Assembly (NCBI GenBank): GCA_030141605.1
Contig: JAQGDQ010000129.1
Location: forward strand, 487,281-551,280
From: Tubiluchus corallicola
Lineage: Eukaryota; Priapulida; Priapulimorpha; Priapulimorphida; Tubiluchidae
Direction of reading: 5' to 3'
Length of the DNA: 64,000 nucleotides
In this document: in pieces, positions 1 to 12,825 of the stretch
Numbering within the stretch: the stretch's first letter is position 1
Layout: each line of letters starts with the position of its first letter
Notes under the pieces: generated by a model
What the model saw: only the letters and a program-made list of their open reading frames with translations
Database searches by the model: none
Told to the model about the DNA's origin: nothing
Translations under genes and position numbers: made by a program

Positions 1-486
1 GGCCAATTCGAGAAACTCTGCTGTACCTTTTTAAATATTCGTTAGTAATAATCGCAATATTTAATTAGTTCTGACTATCTTCTTTAAAATTGAAGCCACC
101 TTAAATTTCCAATATTAACACACAGTTTGTAAAAGTATTTTGTAACTTCCGTGCTATTGTAGGTGAATGTATAAGCTTTTCAAAATTTTGATTTGAGTTA
201 GTTAGAAGCATAGATTATTCAGTTTTACCTGACTTTTTTGAAAAACCCTTTAGTGGGAGTTTCTGTTAGACATTTGATATTTATTTTGTTATTTCTAATT
301 TTGAATTCTTTTTTGCTAGTTTTTAACAACACTAGCTGAGCAGATTGCAGTTATTATAACTGCTCAGATGAAAATCTAAGTTTTGAAAGAAAAATTATTT
401 CTTGCTTAAGCATTGTCATCATACAAGCATTTTAATACCTGAAATAATACTAAAGAGTATACCATTTCATGTAGTTTTTCCTATTA

Positions 487-1213
487 CAGTAGGCAGCGCT
501 TATTAGACTCATGGTTAATAGACTCAGTCGCTTAAGTGACTCAAAAATGCTTTTTTACGGGACGCTTCTATTCAAATGTACATAAAAATTATCGGCAATT
601 GACTCAAATAACTCCGCATAATTTACTCAATATTTTTCCTTCACATACTTAACATAAGACATTTGTATGTGCCCAAAGAGCCTTTCCTGCTTTTGTGTCA
701 TCTTTACTTCGCTTTTGTGCACTATAATATATGTAGAAACAATCATGTTAAGTACCGTATTGTTTGTAAGCAGGTACATTTATCGTGTGCTAATACGCTA
801 TTGTAGCAGTTTTGCTTTGAATCTGTTACCCGCTCATCCACTGCAATTAACCTCCTTACCCAAGAATTTCTGGAAGCTAAACATTTAATCACTTGTCTAG
901 TGGTTTCCTTTTGAAGCTCTTGGTTGCACGATTGTGTGACTTGTGTGATTTAGATAAGTATACTTTTTAATTTATTATTAATTCACTTATATAAATTAAT
1001 ATTTTAAAATATTTTTTTAAATTTTTAACTGCATAAAGGAAGTTAGGCATTACTTGGTTTCTAAAATTCATTAAAAACCTTTGCAGTGCATCTTAAGCTG
1101 ATCACTCATACCGCTATACCAGTAATACTACACACATCAGTTAATAGGTTCAGTTGGTTAATTGGGTCAAAATACTTCGGTCCCAAAGTGAGTCTATTAA
1201 GCAGCACCTACTG
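487..1213 (+). mobile_element. Tigger/pogo-like non-autonomous DNA transposon, copy A
   Basis: The 727-bp element is bounded by TA dinucleotides (485-486, 1214-1215). It begins CAGTAGGCAGCGCTTATTAG and ends with the imperfect inverted complement CTATTAAGCAGCACCTACTG. Subterminal motifs (gactcagtcgcttaagtgac; ttaattgggtcaaaa) are shared with the copies at 13587-14383 (inverted) and 57696-58444 (same orientation). It sits in the TECPR1 intron upstream of the first visible exon. No intact transposase remains. TA duplication and CAGT termini fit the pogo/Tigger branch of Tc1/mariner. Confidence 0.8.
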
Positions 1214-1336
1214 TATATTAGTTCTAGGTAACCTTTGAGAGTATACTTCGCAGGCACCATAGGTTAACTTTTCTAGTAAAACTATTCATGACTAGCACCC
1301 TTAATTATGTTTTTAGCATTTACTATATAATTGTAG

Positions 1337-4300
1337 GTCCTTGGTATCAACATGCAAGATAAAAAAGTTTATTTCCGTACTCAAGTGACGCCGGGCGAGT
1401 CTTGTGGAAAACTTTGGCAAAAAGTTAAAGCTAATCGCCGACTACAAAATATCAAAGACTACAGTGAAACAAGTTCCTTTGAAGACTCATATTCAGTTAG
1501 GTAATCTTGGCAAACAATAAATATTTCTAAATTTTCTAAATAGCATTTATTAATTATACACTAGAACAAACCATTAATTTAGCCAACCTGCTGGTGAGTG
1601 CTAAATCCCAGCTTGCAAACTGCCGTCTTGTCTTCGCATGCGAATTCCAACTCGGGTAACATTTTGGAGAATACCAACATCTTTAATGTTGAATCTCAAT
1701 CTTAACTGTGTGTGAAGCAGCATCCCAGCTTTTTCAAACATGTCACTGTCAAAAAAAACTGATTTCATTTTTCATTTCATTGCAATACTGATCAGACTGC
1801 ATGTAATTTTTAAACTCATCTTCTTTACTGCTCCAAACTAGTCTATTAAATGATACGATTGAGGGTAGAATTTTTTTATTTAGAACTTAGCATAATTTGT
1901 CAAAACTGATGAGAATAATTCTCTGATATCACCAATGGTAACCTCAACCGAGGAAAATTCTGTGCAAAGAAAATGTGTTTGGTAACAGCAATATGAGGTT
2001 GTTTGTTCAAGCTGTTCCAGGATAAGAAGGCATAGTAAAACATGTAAAACATGCGGTTGCCAAACCGTTTTGTAAAGCTTGCCTCTTTTATATAGCACAC
2101 AGATTTCTTCAACTTCGTAAGCAACCTCTTTTCCTGTTGTTTAATTTCTTTTTGGCATTGTAAGATTTTTATGCTGTCTTGTTAATGTGATTCACATTAA
2201 TTATTGTCCATTATTTCACAGGGTTTTAATACAAGTTTCCAAACACATGATAAATACAAACTAGAAACTACTATCAAAATATTTGTTGTATTGAGATTGT
2301 TAGTGTACCTTCAGCTCCCTGTTTAATAATCAACACAGAACAAGGAATTACAATTAATTTTTTTCAGATCTGAAGAAGAAATTTCCAGTGTTTCTACTGC
2401 TCAACTATTGGACCAGTCTGATTTATTTTTTAACACATCGGGCACAACATCATACCTTACATTTGACACTGCTAACAAAACTATGACATACAAAGTAGCT
2501 GGGCTGATACCTAAAAAAACAGCTATCTCAAAAACTGCTTCTGTCAGCCATAAAGCAACTGGTTTGCTTCCTAGAAGTATTGCTAATTCAAATACTTCTG
2601 CTGAGAGTAGTAGTGAAATGAGCGATTTAGTGCTTCAACGCGATGCAGCTGAAGACTTCACCGATGCTCATTGTGCCTCTGTTGACTGTGATAATGCCAG
2701 ATCTCGCCACAGTAGCTGGTCATCTACTGCATCAGATACTATGATAAATTTTTGCGAGGACAAAGTGGAAACTCCGGTTGTAGATTTTCCAGAAGATGTC
2801 ATCCCAAGTCTTTCTGGGACTGAGTTAGTCAGTGCACAACCACTTAAAAGTGAAACCACTTGTATCGATAAGGAAAACAGTAATCTGTCATCTAGTCAAA
2901 AAGGCATCGAAGATGAACTTTCTAGCTCATCTTCAAACCTTGATGTGTCTAATATATCTGATTCACAGATATCTCTAAATTTGGAGGAAGCGCATGAAGC
3001 CAGCTGGCTTTATGATGACAATGCCGAATTTCAGTGGATGTCAATTAGTGCATCTGCTTGTGATATTGACCCGAAATTCCCACCTGCAACTTGGTTCAGT
3101 TCATGTAAGTTCTCTTTCTGAAAAACCTCAATATGAGTAAAACACTTTATGGTAAATGCTTTAGTTATCCCTTAAAACTTCGCTTGCTAAGTAGAATTTG
3201 ATTATTTAAGCATAATTTATTAGGCTTTTCCGATTGTAACAAAAATGTTAATATCATCATCAGTTCTGCTATGATATAAGTAAATGTCACTATTTTTAAG
3301 TTTTTTCTGTTCCATGTTTAAATTTCTTTCATGCCTTGGTTTTTGTAATTCAAAATTGAACCTTCCATTTCAATAGCTAGTCGTCATACATCACTTGACC
3401 ACAAAAAAGCTAAAGAAGAAAAATGGTACTCAGAGATAGTGCTCATGCTTAAAGAAAGAAATGCTCATGAAGCTCGCTTCATTGATTATGAACAAGCGGT
3501 TGAAAAAGTAAGAACTTTTTTATGCTCAATAATGTGAGCAAATATTGTTTTTAATTTGCTGTCTTGTTGGTAGTGACTACAAGCAGAATCAAAGGAGTGA
3601 ATTTATACATTAAAAAATTTTCTGAAATTTTCTGTCTTTGTCTTGTAAGATTCTTATTTAACTGTCGTGTATTTTTATCATTCTTCTTCTTGTGGCAGTG
3701 TTTGCAATACTTGTTCATAGATGCTTAAAGGAAAAGCCAAGTCTCTCGGCAAGTTAATGTAATTTTAATATTTGAGGAAAATGTTAGAAAATTTCAGCAG
3801 TAAAGTTGTGATAAGCATCTTGTGTAATTAGTAAAATCAATTTAAAGTCGTCCACTCTATTTTTAGATGAAAATGGCATCATCCAGTTTTCGTGCAATAT
3901 AAACACTTATCCCTCCAGGTGCTTCAGAATCTTTTTTTGACTTATAGAGCCAATTCTGTAAACTTAATAGCCAGTGCCCGGCACCTACTAAGTACTGGCA
4001 AGTTTACATACGTATCTAAAACTCAACAAAATCTGCAAATTAATTATTTACACAATTAATGTTAATTACATACACATTTTAAGGTGTAATCCTGTAGATC
4101 AAAGCAATGTAACCACTTTAAGTTTGATCAAATAGATAAACACTTAAACACAAGATTAGAATAATGGAACTTCTAAGCAAATTGTAGAAATGTTGCAATG
4201 CGTACCTTCACACAGTTTGCCTTCACGGCATTCACGCTGCCCAGCATACACCGCCTACGTCACTTTTTTCAAATATGCCGGCGTAAATGTTCGTTTGGCG

Positions 4301-7300
4301 GGAGATAAGAAATATTTAAATTTCTTTTGCATTTTTAAGTAAAGCATTCTATGCGCACATTTTGTATTTTAATGTCAATATTTTCAATTGTACATTAAAA
4401 TACAATAAATGTTGTTCGAGGGTTGGTTCTTCCTTTAATTTGACATTAATTTCTGTTACTAATGCACTTTAAAATTTTTTATTACTTGCTATATATGTTA
4501 TTAAATGTTTCCACACATCACAAGCCTGTATGTAAGTGCATAATATCAAAATTCTGTTGAGACAACTTAAGAAGCTTAATTTGATTTACTCAGATAATTT
4601 TTTGCATATTTATTTAAATAATCCTTTTATTTCAGACATCGTGGATCAAGCGTGGCAGCGTTCAAGTGTACGATGATTATTCTGGATGGGTTGATTGCAC
4701 TGCAGAGTTAGAACTATGCAGCTCAAGATATGGGACAACCGACGGCACTCTTACGTGCATTTATTCAAAACCTGCTAAAGTAATTCAAATTCCATTAGGA
4801 GAAGTGACCTGTGTTCTCAGAGTTTCAGATTTTAACAAGTATTCTGTGCTAGCTGTTTATACAGCAAGGCGGATAGCTAAATCAGCACCTCTAAAGGTGG
4901 CGGTGTCATCAGATAGTGAGCTTGAAGACTGGGTAAGTGGGTATGGAAAAATTTTTCTAGTTATCGTTTTATTATACTCTTTTCTGTTTTGACATTCCCT
5001 TGCTGTTGCACAGTTTACAGACCTCTAAGCTGAATGTTTTCTAGAACATGGTTGTTTGCTTATTCATTTTTTTGTTTTTATTTGTATTTTTTTACTTATT
5101 ATACCACAATGCTGCTCCATTTTCTTTGTGTCTCTAGTAGTTATATTGTAAATTTCTTAGTCTGCAAAAATCAATTGCTTCTAATGGTTAGCACAGCTGT
5201 TCAGAAAACAAAGTCTTGGGCTCAAATTTTGAATCCCAGTGAGGTGCAAGCATCTTTTAGACTGTCTAATTTAGTGTTACTTTCATAGAATTTCAATGTA
5301 GCTTATTATTTGTGCATTTAATTAAGAAATGTGATAATTACTGTAGATGAAGGAACTGTCTTCATCTTGTTATGAACTGAGAAATGCTCACCCTCCAGAA
5401 AGGGATGCTGTTTGGGCACTCACTTCACGAGGAGATATATTTGTACACAATGTATCTTTACGAGCACAGTCCTGTAGAGATGTGTACTGGTATCAGGTAA
5501 GGCTTAAGCCCTACATTGGGCTTTTGATATATGCATCACTAGTTAAACAAAGTCTACCACTCGACTAGGCCAGTTATGACATCTAAATGCAAATCAAGCA
5601 GGAATCTGCTAGGCCAATTGTTGTAAATCAGCAATGAAGTTACAAGGTATGCGTAACACTGGACATGCTATTATGATAAACTCCGCCTAGGTCTCGTAGT
5701 AAGTGGGTTTCTGTCACGTCTGGGTTTTTCCAACAACGAATAAGCATTTTGAATAAAGGCATTCAGTTGCTGAAGTTGTCAAAAGATAATAAGAAGAGAG
5801 CCTATGCAATGAGACATTGCAGACTGTTACTCTTTCATTATATTTATGGTAAAATTAAGTAGTATATGTATTATAAACCTAATGTAATTATTATAGCATA
5901 AATGCAAGCGAAAGCTGACCTACCTTTAGTTACGCTACACATAAAGCTAACCACCTACAGAAATAAAGGAAAGAAGGAAAAACAACCAACAGTTCTTAGA
6001 AGGAAGATAGGGAAAAAGTGGAAAAGACTGTGGGAAAACAAATGAACTATAGCAATTAGTAATAGCATTGATTATAGATGCAAGGTAACATTCAAACAGG
6101 TCCACCATAATAACAGTATCTCAAAGGAAGCCAAACTATTAATGGTGTTTAAGACCTCTCGTAGCACTTAGCTTACATGAGTGAGACTCACAAAATTTAA
6201 TAATTGAAATACCATTAAACTTTTAATGAATCCGTGCATAGTTTAAATACCTGCATGAACAAAAAGCACAGATCTTTCTTAGCTAAGTACCATATTAACC
6301 ATGCTAAGACTTCACCCAACATGCCTGTGCATTGCAGTTGAACTGAATCTAAAATCAGAATTGACATTTCTTGCACTCTTGTACTGTCATTTCACTTAAT
6401 GCTGTTTTAACAATTTAACCATAGAATATTTTCAGCATCCTATTTTTATAGAATTTGTTTTGGCTAAAAATAAAAAATAACTAAATGTTGGACTATCAAG
6501 TTTATTTTTTACAATGTCACTTTGATTTCATATTATTGCTATGCATAATTTTTTCAGTGTCATACAAAATTTTCTAAACAGGTTAAAGGCCATATGCACA
6601 TTATAGAAAGCTCCAATGCTGGTGTAGTATGGGGCATTGGATACGACAAGACAGCATGGGTGTATACAGGGTTCATAGACAGTGCAGAAGAATTGCATAA
6701 ACAATGTGATACAAGAACTATTTATATTTACGAAAATCAGCGCTGGAATCCTGTGACTGGTTACTCCTTACAGTATCGTATACCTACTGATCGAGCACCG
6801 TGGACTGATCAAACAGGCAGGTTTTTAGATAAAATTTATAGCTTAAAAATTTTGCATTTTTTAATTGTAACCATAATAATAAAGGTTATTATTATCCCAC
6901 TTTTACCCTAAATATCCCAGGAGGGAATAACAGCTGATACAATTTTTAAAGTTTTTCGTATGACTCGGCTGTGGTATCGAACACACAACCTGCCAGATGG
7001 AAAGCAGAACTGAATACCGTCTGTTTGGTCTAATGCTTCAGTTTATTTTTTCCTCGCTGTAGGAAGGCAGGAAATGTCCAAAGAAACAGCCAAACCTCCT
7101 TCCGTTCACTGGCAGTTTATATCAGACTGGGCTATAGATTACTCTACTCCAGGAGGAACGGACAAGGAAGGGTGGCAGTATGCTTCCGATTTCCCCCGAC
7201 CGTATCACAAGCGGAAGAGAATAGCTTGCTATGTACGGCGACGTAGATGGTTCAGGTAATGAAAATAAATTATTACATAATCGTTATAACTAATCTTTGA

Positions 7301-10300
7301 CAGGTTTGCTTACTTAATGAATAGCATTAAATGTTAATTGTTATTAACTTTGAAAAATTACTTTCATTAATTTGAATTAATTTTACTTGCAACTGTTAAA
7401 TGTTATGCTTACATTTCTTAACTCTAGTTTGCTTAACACCCTAGTTTTTTACTCTAGTTTTTATAAAGTTTTGTTTAATATAGGAAATGCAAGTTGACAA
7501 CAAATGGACCATGGCTAGATGTGGATACAGTAAAATTAAATAATGTATCCATACAGATTGATGCACCGACCTCAGTTGAAAGTGAAATTGCTGTGTGGGC
7601 TGTAGATTATAATGGGAATGTCTTGTGTCGAGTGGGTGTCACACTTACAGCTCCCAGGGTAGGTGCATTACATTCTGTTCCTTTTTGCATCATTTGTACA
7701 GTTATGTTTAAATTTTGCTGAACATCTGTGTTTTGTAGTTTGCATAACTGCTTTCTCACAATTTCAACATTCAAGTGAGACACTGATCACTACAAAAAAT
7801 TGTTGAAGCTTTGCACTTACGCAGCTGAAAGTGAGGCAAGGTGCATTGCGTAGCGGCGCAGTGTTGTGATTGGCAATCATACGTAAGAATGGCATCAAGG
7901 TTGGCCAGTTAACAGATATGTGAACCATCTTAATTCTCACTCTGAGCGGATGCATTTGATGTGCTAAATCAGGCTATTTGCCTCATAGAGGAGGGATTTA
8001 TTCTCTCACCATGAACATGTAATTGTTTAAGTCTGCTGCTGAATGCTGTTTAATTCTCACTCTGAGCGGATTCATTTGCTGTGCTAAATCAGGCTATTTG
8101 CCTCATAGAGGAGGGATTTATTCTCTCACCATGAACATATAATTGTTTAAGTCTGCTGCTGAATGCTGTTTAAAAAAATAAATTTATTCCACGATTTAGT
8201 ACTTTACTTCATTATTTTTAATATTATTTTTAGGGTTCTACTTGGATACATGTACCAGCTGATCAGTGTTTTACATGTATATGTGTGGGAAGTGCTGGTA
8301 GAATTTGGGGTGTAGCAAAGGATGGTTCAGCATTTCTGAGGAATGGTGTCACTCAGCAAGAACCGACTGGTTTGTATTTCTTTTCTATTGTTCACAACAA
8401 AAATAATAATTGAAACGATTTTTGTTACGACTGTGATGTTAATAATGGTTAATAATGCTAAAGTGCTATATAGTGGGATTCTAAATAAAAATAAAGCTTT
8501 CATTGCAGTATTTTCTCAACTAAACTTTAAACTTTTGTGCAGTAATAATTACTACGATCTAGTTGTTTTAATCAACCTTGCACACCTGCTGATCTTGATA
8601 ACAAATTCAAGGTAGTGTCTGACACCTAGTCTGTCTGTGCTTCAGTTTTATAAAAATACGTTTTTTTATACAGGGTCTTGCTGGTTCCAAGTGGCTCCAC
8701 CTAGGAAAGAAAAACTTTCTCAGGTGTCAGTCGGAGAATTAGCAGTTTGGGCAGTGGACTGTCATCGTAATCTTTATTACAGAAAGGATGTAATGCCGCT
8801 TTTTCCTGAAGGTACAGAGTGGCGACATCTTTGTGGCGATGTGCGGCATGTTTCAGTTGGTCCAAAAGATCAGGTAAGACAAACAAATTTTGTTAAAGGA
8901 CAAAAACACTCAAATAATAACTCTTAAAAAATGTCTCAAAATTTTCTATCGCTTACATGCTGTCTTATTGCATGCGCAGTTTGCATTAGCAGCTATGCTG
9001 CATAAAACTTGTAAATTTAAACTCCCATTACGATTGTCAGATGCAACAATTTTAATGGTAAGTCATTTTAAAAAAATTTAAAAACTTATTAGAACATTTG
9101 TAGCACACTCTTCACTAATGTAAGTATGGTGATACAGTGACGTTTTATCAGTTAGTACAAACATTTTATGTTACTGAGTATGTTCCAATTACATAAGTTT
9201 TTCAAACAGTTAGACATAATAATAAGTAATTTATTGAATGAAAAGTTTTCTGGAATCAAATTCCCTTTACTTTAAGTAAGCTCACAATACTAATTTGTCA
9301 AAGGTGGATACATCTTTTTATAATGCATTGAGTAAGAGTTAAAACTGCTAGTGTTAGTATTGTCTTTGTTATGAAACATTTTTATTGTTATTACAGTTGC
9401 TGTTGTATCAGTTACTGTATTTCGTACTGTTACCTTTCCATTATTGTTACTATTACTACTACATTTGCTAATATTATTATTCTAGAAAAGGAATATTTTC
9501 AATATTTCTGTAACACTGAATAATAAACTCAAAGACAAATTTTTACGCCAGTATGACAAAGTTGTATATTGGGTTATTGATGCTACAGTTATTCGTATTA
9601 TTTCGTTCAGATCATCTGTCACTGTTAAAATGGCAGCATAAACTGTAAAATTTGTTATTGGACATGTATTGTATACCTGTTATATTATCTATTATATCAT
9701 ATACATTATATTATTTATTCAGGCACAAGAGTTTAAAAAAGTAAAATAGCACATGTACAACAGTAGGGATTGACTAGCATGCTAGGGCCAGGAACAGAGA
9801 ACTTAATCCCCAAACAGCAAGCTGCCTGCTCACCTATACTAGAGAAGTGAATAATGAAGAAATATAAATAATCATTAAAATATACAAAACTAAAGCCAAC
9901 ATGATGTTATAATGGCATAATTTGTTTTTGATAGAACAGTGGTATTTATTTTTGTGAAAAATATCTATTCTAGCTCAATGTCACCAAAGTTCATTTTTCT
10001 CTAATTTTTCAGGTTTGGGTAATAATGGATTTCACCAACATTAATGGGGCTGTATGCAGAAGGAAAAATGTAAATAAGGAGAATCCAATGGGGACAGGAT
10101 GGGATGTTGGAATTAGGGTAAATTTAAACATTTTACTTAACTTATGATATCGTTAATATATCTTGATAATTTTAACATACTTCACTGTTGTTTTTAATTT
10201 TTAAAATTTAATTTTTAAAATTTTGATGTTACAAAGAAGTTGTAACTATTACATCGATATAATTTTAGGGTGGATGGCACTATGTCACTGCACGGGGCTG

Positions 10301-10358
10301 TGTTGATAGCATGAAAGTCCAGTCGTCCGAAGCACCAACTTCAACTGAAACTTGTTGA
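1337..10358 (+). CDS. TECPR1: TECPR1, tectonin beta-propeller repeat-containing protein 1 (3' part, 12 exons)
   Basis: Exons: 1337-1500, 2368-3104, 3377-3507, 4636-4932, 5347-5496, 6582-6820, 7067-7255, 7484-7658, 8234-8369, 8674-8873, 10013-10117, 10269-10358 (stop TGA). The phases join into 870 residues. In order they show: a tectonin repeat end (GINMQDKKVYFR); a Ser/Thr-rich linker (residues 56-300); a PH-type domain from about 345 (TSWIKRGSVQVYDD); a tectonin repeat (VVWGIGYDKTAWVYTG); a split dysferlin domain (IYIYENQRWNPVTGY, then GGTDKEGWQYASDF and YVRRRRWFRK); and tectonin repeats to the C-terminus (VWAVDYNGNVLCRVG, IWGVAKDGSAFLRNG, VSVGPKDQVWVI). Human TECPR1 is 1165 aa, so the N-terminal repeats are missing to the left of the window. 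Family knowledge: it binds ATG5-ATG12 and phosphoinositides on lysosomes, and drives LC3 lipidation at sphingomyelin-exposing damaged membranes. Domain order and motif identity make this assignment firm; individual splice sites are read by eye. Confidence 0.95.
5181..5245 (+). repeat. tRNA-derived SINE head or tRNA pseudogene in TECPR1 intron
   Basis: A box A-like stretch (TGGTTAGCACAG, 5185-5196) is followed about 35 bp later by a box B-like segment (GGGCTCAAATTTTGAATCCC) with an insertion relative to the GGTTCRANYCC consensus. The spacing and the ending in CCC resemble a degenerate tRNA promoter region. No clean cloverleaf forms, so it is a relic, not a tRNA gene. It lies between the PH-domain exon and the next exon of TECPR1. 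Confidence 0.4.
7930..8171 (+). repeat. Two-copy 120-bp tandem duplication in TECPR1 intron
   Basis: Two adjacent units with a period of 120 bp begin at about 7930 and 8050, each starting TTAATTCTCACTCTGAGCGG. I see only about three mismatches between them (for example gatgcatttgatg versus gattcatttgctg), so the duplication is recent. It lies in the intron between exons 7484-7658 and 8234-8369, ending about 60 bp upstream of the acceptor. Confidence 0.9.
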
Positions 10359-12825
10359 TTAAAAAAGATGGCCTCATGAACTCGTCTATTTTAGGCCGAC
10401 CACGTGTTAACGAAAATGTGCATAATTCAGTTAGTACCAGTATATTAATAGTAAAACACAGTGTTACTGCTGTAATAAGAGTGACCATTGACAATTTTGT
10501 CAGAAAAAACATAATCATACGATCAAGGACAGAATGATTGTTACTCAAAAAAGGAGACGGAATGTCTAAATTGTATATTAATTATTCAATATTATTACTT
10601 TGCACAAGTTATATTCTTGAAAAAGTTGAGAGCTTGTTGAGATATGCCATAATGTCTTTAGGCATATGCCAAATTGCTTTCCAGAAGTGTTTTGAAAAGC
10701 TTTCCGTGTAAAGAAATCAGGAAGTTTCCTAGACTAAAAGCTGAAATGAACCTCTTTCATCAAGGTGAACAAGCAAACTCATTGCTTTAAAAACCTCTTT
10801 AGTCAAAAACGTGTACTTAATTAATCAAGTATCTTTTTTTGAAATTTATTAAAATTTAATGTTCTGTTTTCTGTTGAACAAAGCTCTTCCTTGAAACTGC
10901 TGACCTTTGTTGATCTTGGTTTATGTTTCTAACAGTTCTTGTGCTTAGTGTTTTTGTAGCAAAACAAGTTCAAGTAGCATGAAGATTCCTTTTTCCAATT
11001 ATTTTTCCTTGCATTACTTACTTGGTTATCAATGCCAGTGACTTAGTAATTATAACTAGGTAAAAAATTTCTTTTTTGCATGTTTATAAGATTAATGTGA
11101 AACTGCTTCTATTATGTGCTTGTGACATTTTTTGTAGCTTTAAAATGCAGTTTCCATGTACTGTTATGCTGACTAATGTTTTCTTTCAGTACAGTGTTAT
11201 AAAAGTTTTTTGACTTATTAATGGTTAATATTTTAAAAGGTATAATAATAGTTTATGTAGATGATTGTGTAAATACATGAAAAAAATTCAAGATAATTAT
11301 AATTCTCATTATTGGAATAGTGCAGTACAACACCACAGTACTAATTGCAGCTTTTTACACCCGGGCTTATTTTGATTTCCTCTTTATAATAACACTAATA
11401 AAGCCATGTAGTTTGATATAGTAATGTTTCTCCAAACTACATCTGTTGTGGTTTTGTTCTTTGAAAATCTCATGATGTTCAACATTGAAATGATTAACGT
11501 TTATTTGATATAATTGTCTACTAATAATAATTATAATAGTAATAATACGTGTTTTAAATTATTGGTATTGTAATATAATTATACTTTCTGTAAATATTAT
11601 GGACTCCTTTGCAGGTGTAGGTATTGCATAATATTCAATAGGACAATAGCATGATAATGTACGGATAATAATTAAATTGGTGCCTATGTTTACAATATCG
11701 CTATAAAATAATGTTGCAAATTCTTATCTGTTTTTCTTGCTAATAAAGTATGGTAATTGTTGCTATCTGTCAATCTTTTACAGTTGCTTTGAGTAATTAT
11801 CAACTGTCTCCCATTTTTATATTCCTATTTACATTTTTAGATTCATTATTGTGTCAACATATAATTACTTACATATAATACTTTATTTATATAGTCATTA
11901 TAAACCATTTAACAAAAGGATGGAAAAGTATCCTACTAATATTATTATTGTTCATTTATTTATTGGGAACGTAGTTACAACACAACTGCCATGCAAATAA
12001 AGACCAAACACTGACTTTGAATTTGTCTAGTAACATTGACTCATAATATGAAGCCGAAACAAAAAAATACGCCTTTGATATGTGTTATTTTAATTCAGGC
12101 CTAATAAAAGTTTACAAATTACAAAATAATTAAAAATTACAAATTTTGTCTATGCGTTCCAAGACTACGACCCAATTTTCACAGCAGTGAATGCTAGTTT
12201 GAATGCTAACAAATTGATTGACAATTTTGATAACATTGGTTATGGTCTTTCAAAGCATTTCAATACGAGAGCCCTAACCTCAGCTGTATTATGCAACAGA
12301 GAGGTTATTATAATTATTATTCGCCACTTAGAATATAGAGAAATTTGGAAAGCTACTTTTGACAAGATCATCTTTCATTAGCCTAATAGTTATATAAGCT
12401 TAGCTAACAAATGTTAACAAGCTTGCAATCCTCATTACTATACACTTTATTTTGCAATCACTTAACCACACTATGGGCCCCGGCATAACTCAAATCCGAC
12501 TTTAACTTTTTTCAAAACCATTAATCAATTCAATTTATTGCTGAAATACGTACATTGGCAAAACACAATACAGTACGTACATGTCAAATAATGGCTTTTT
12601 ATAGTGCATACGTGTAAGCTTAATTTATAAAAGCTTGTGCAATGGTTGATTTCAGTGCTAGTAATAATAATAATTAACAAGAGATGGCGCTGCATCTACA
12701 GAAACATACTGTACGTGTTCAATTTCATTAACTTTGTGCGTGTTCGTGGTTTTTGTTATATTTATACCCCACTTTCTAGTTTGGGTTATGCTAATGTAAA
12801 ATTTATCAAAGATATTGTTGGAAAA
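10359..12825. other. TECPR1 3' UTR and TECPR1-TMCO1 intergenic spacer
   Basis: AT-rich sequence without a recognisable coding exon. The first kilobase is probably TECPR1 3' UTR. The last part must contain the TMCO1 promoter and 5' UTR. No clear TATA box or CpG-rich block is visible. Confidence 0.6.
11397..11402 (+). terminator. Candidate poly(A) signal of TECPR1
   Basis: AATAAA lies about 1.04 kb downstream of the TECPR1 stop. A GT-rich stretch (about 11442-11465, tgttgtggttttgttctttg) follows at a distance suitable for a downstream element. A second AATAAA is at 11742-11747. The choice between the two is an inference. Confidence 0.45.

Noticed and set aside
667-888. 73-codon open frame near the left edge as a gene
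   Set aside because: Lies entirely inside Tigger copy A and shows no transposase motif in that frame.
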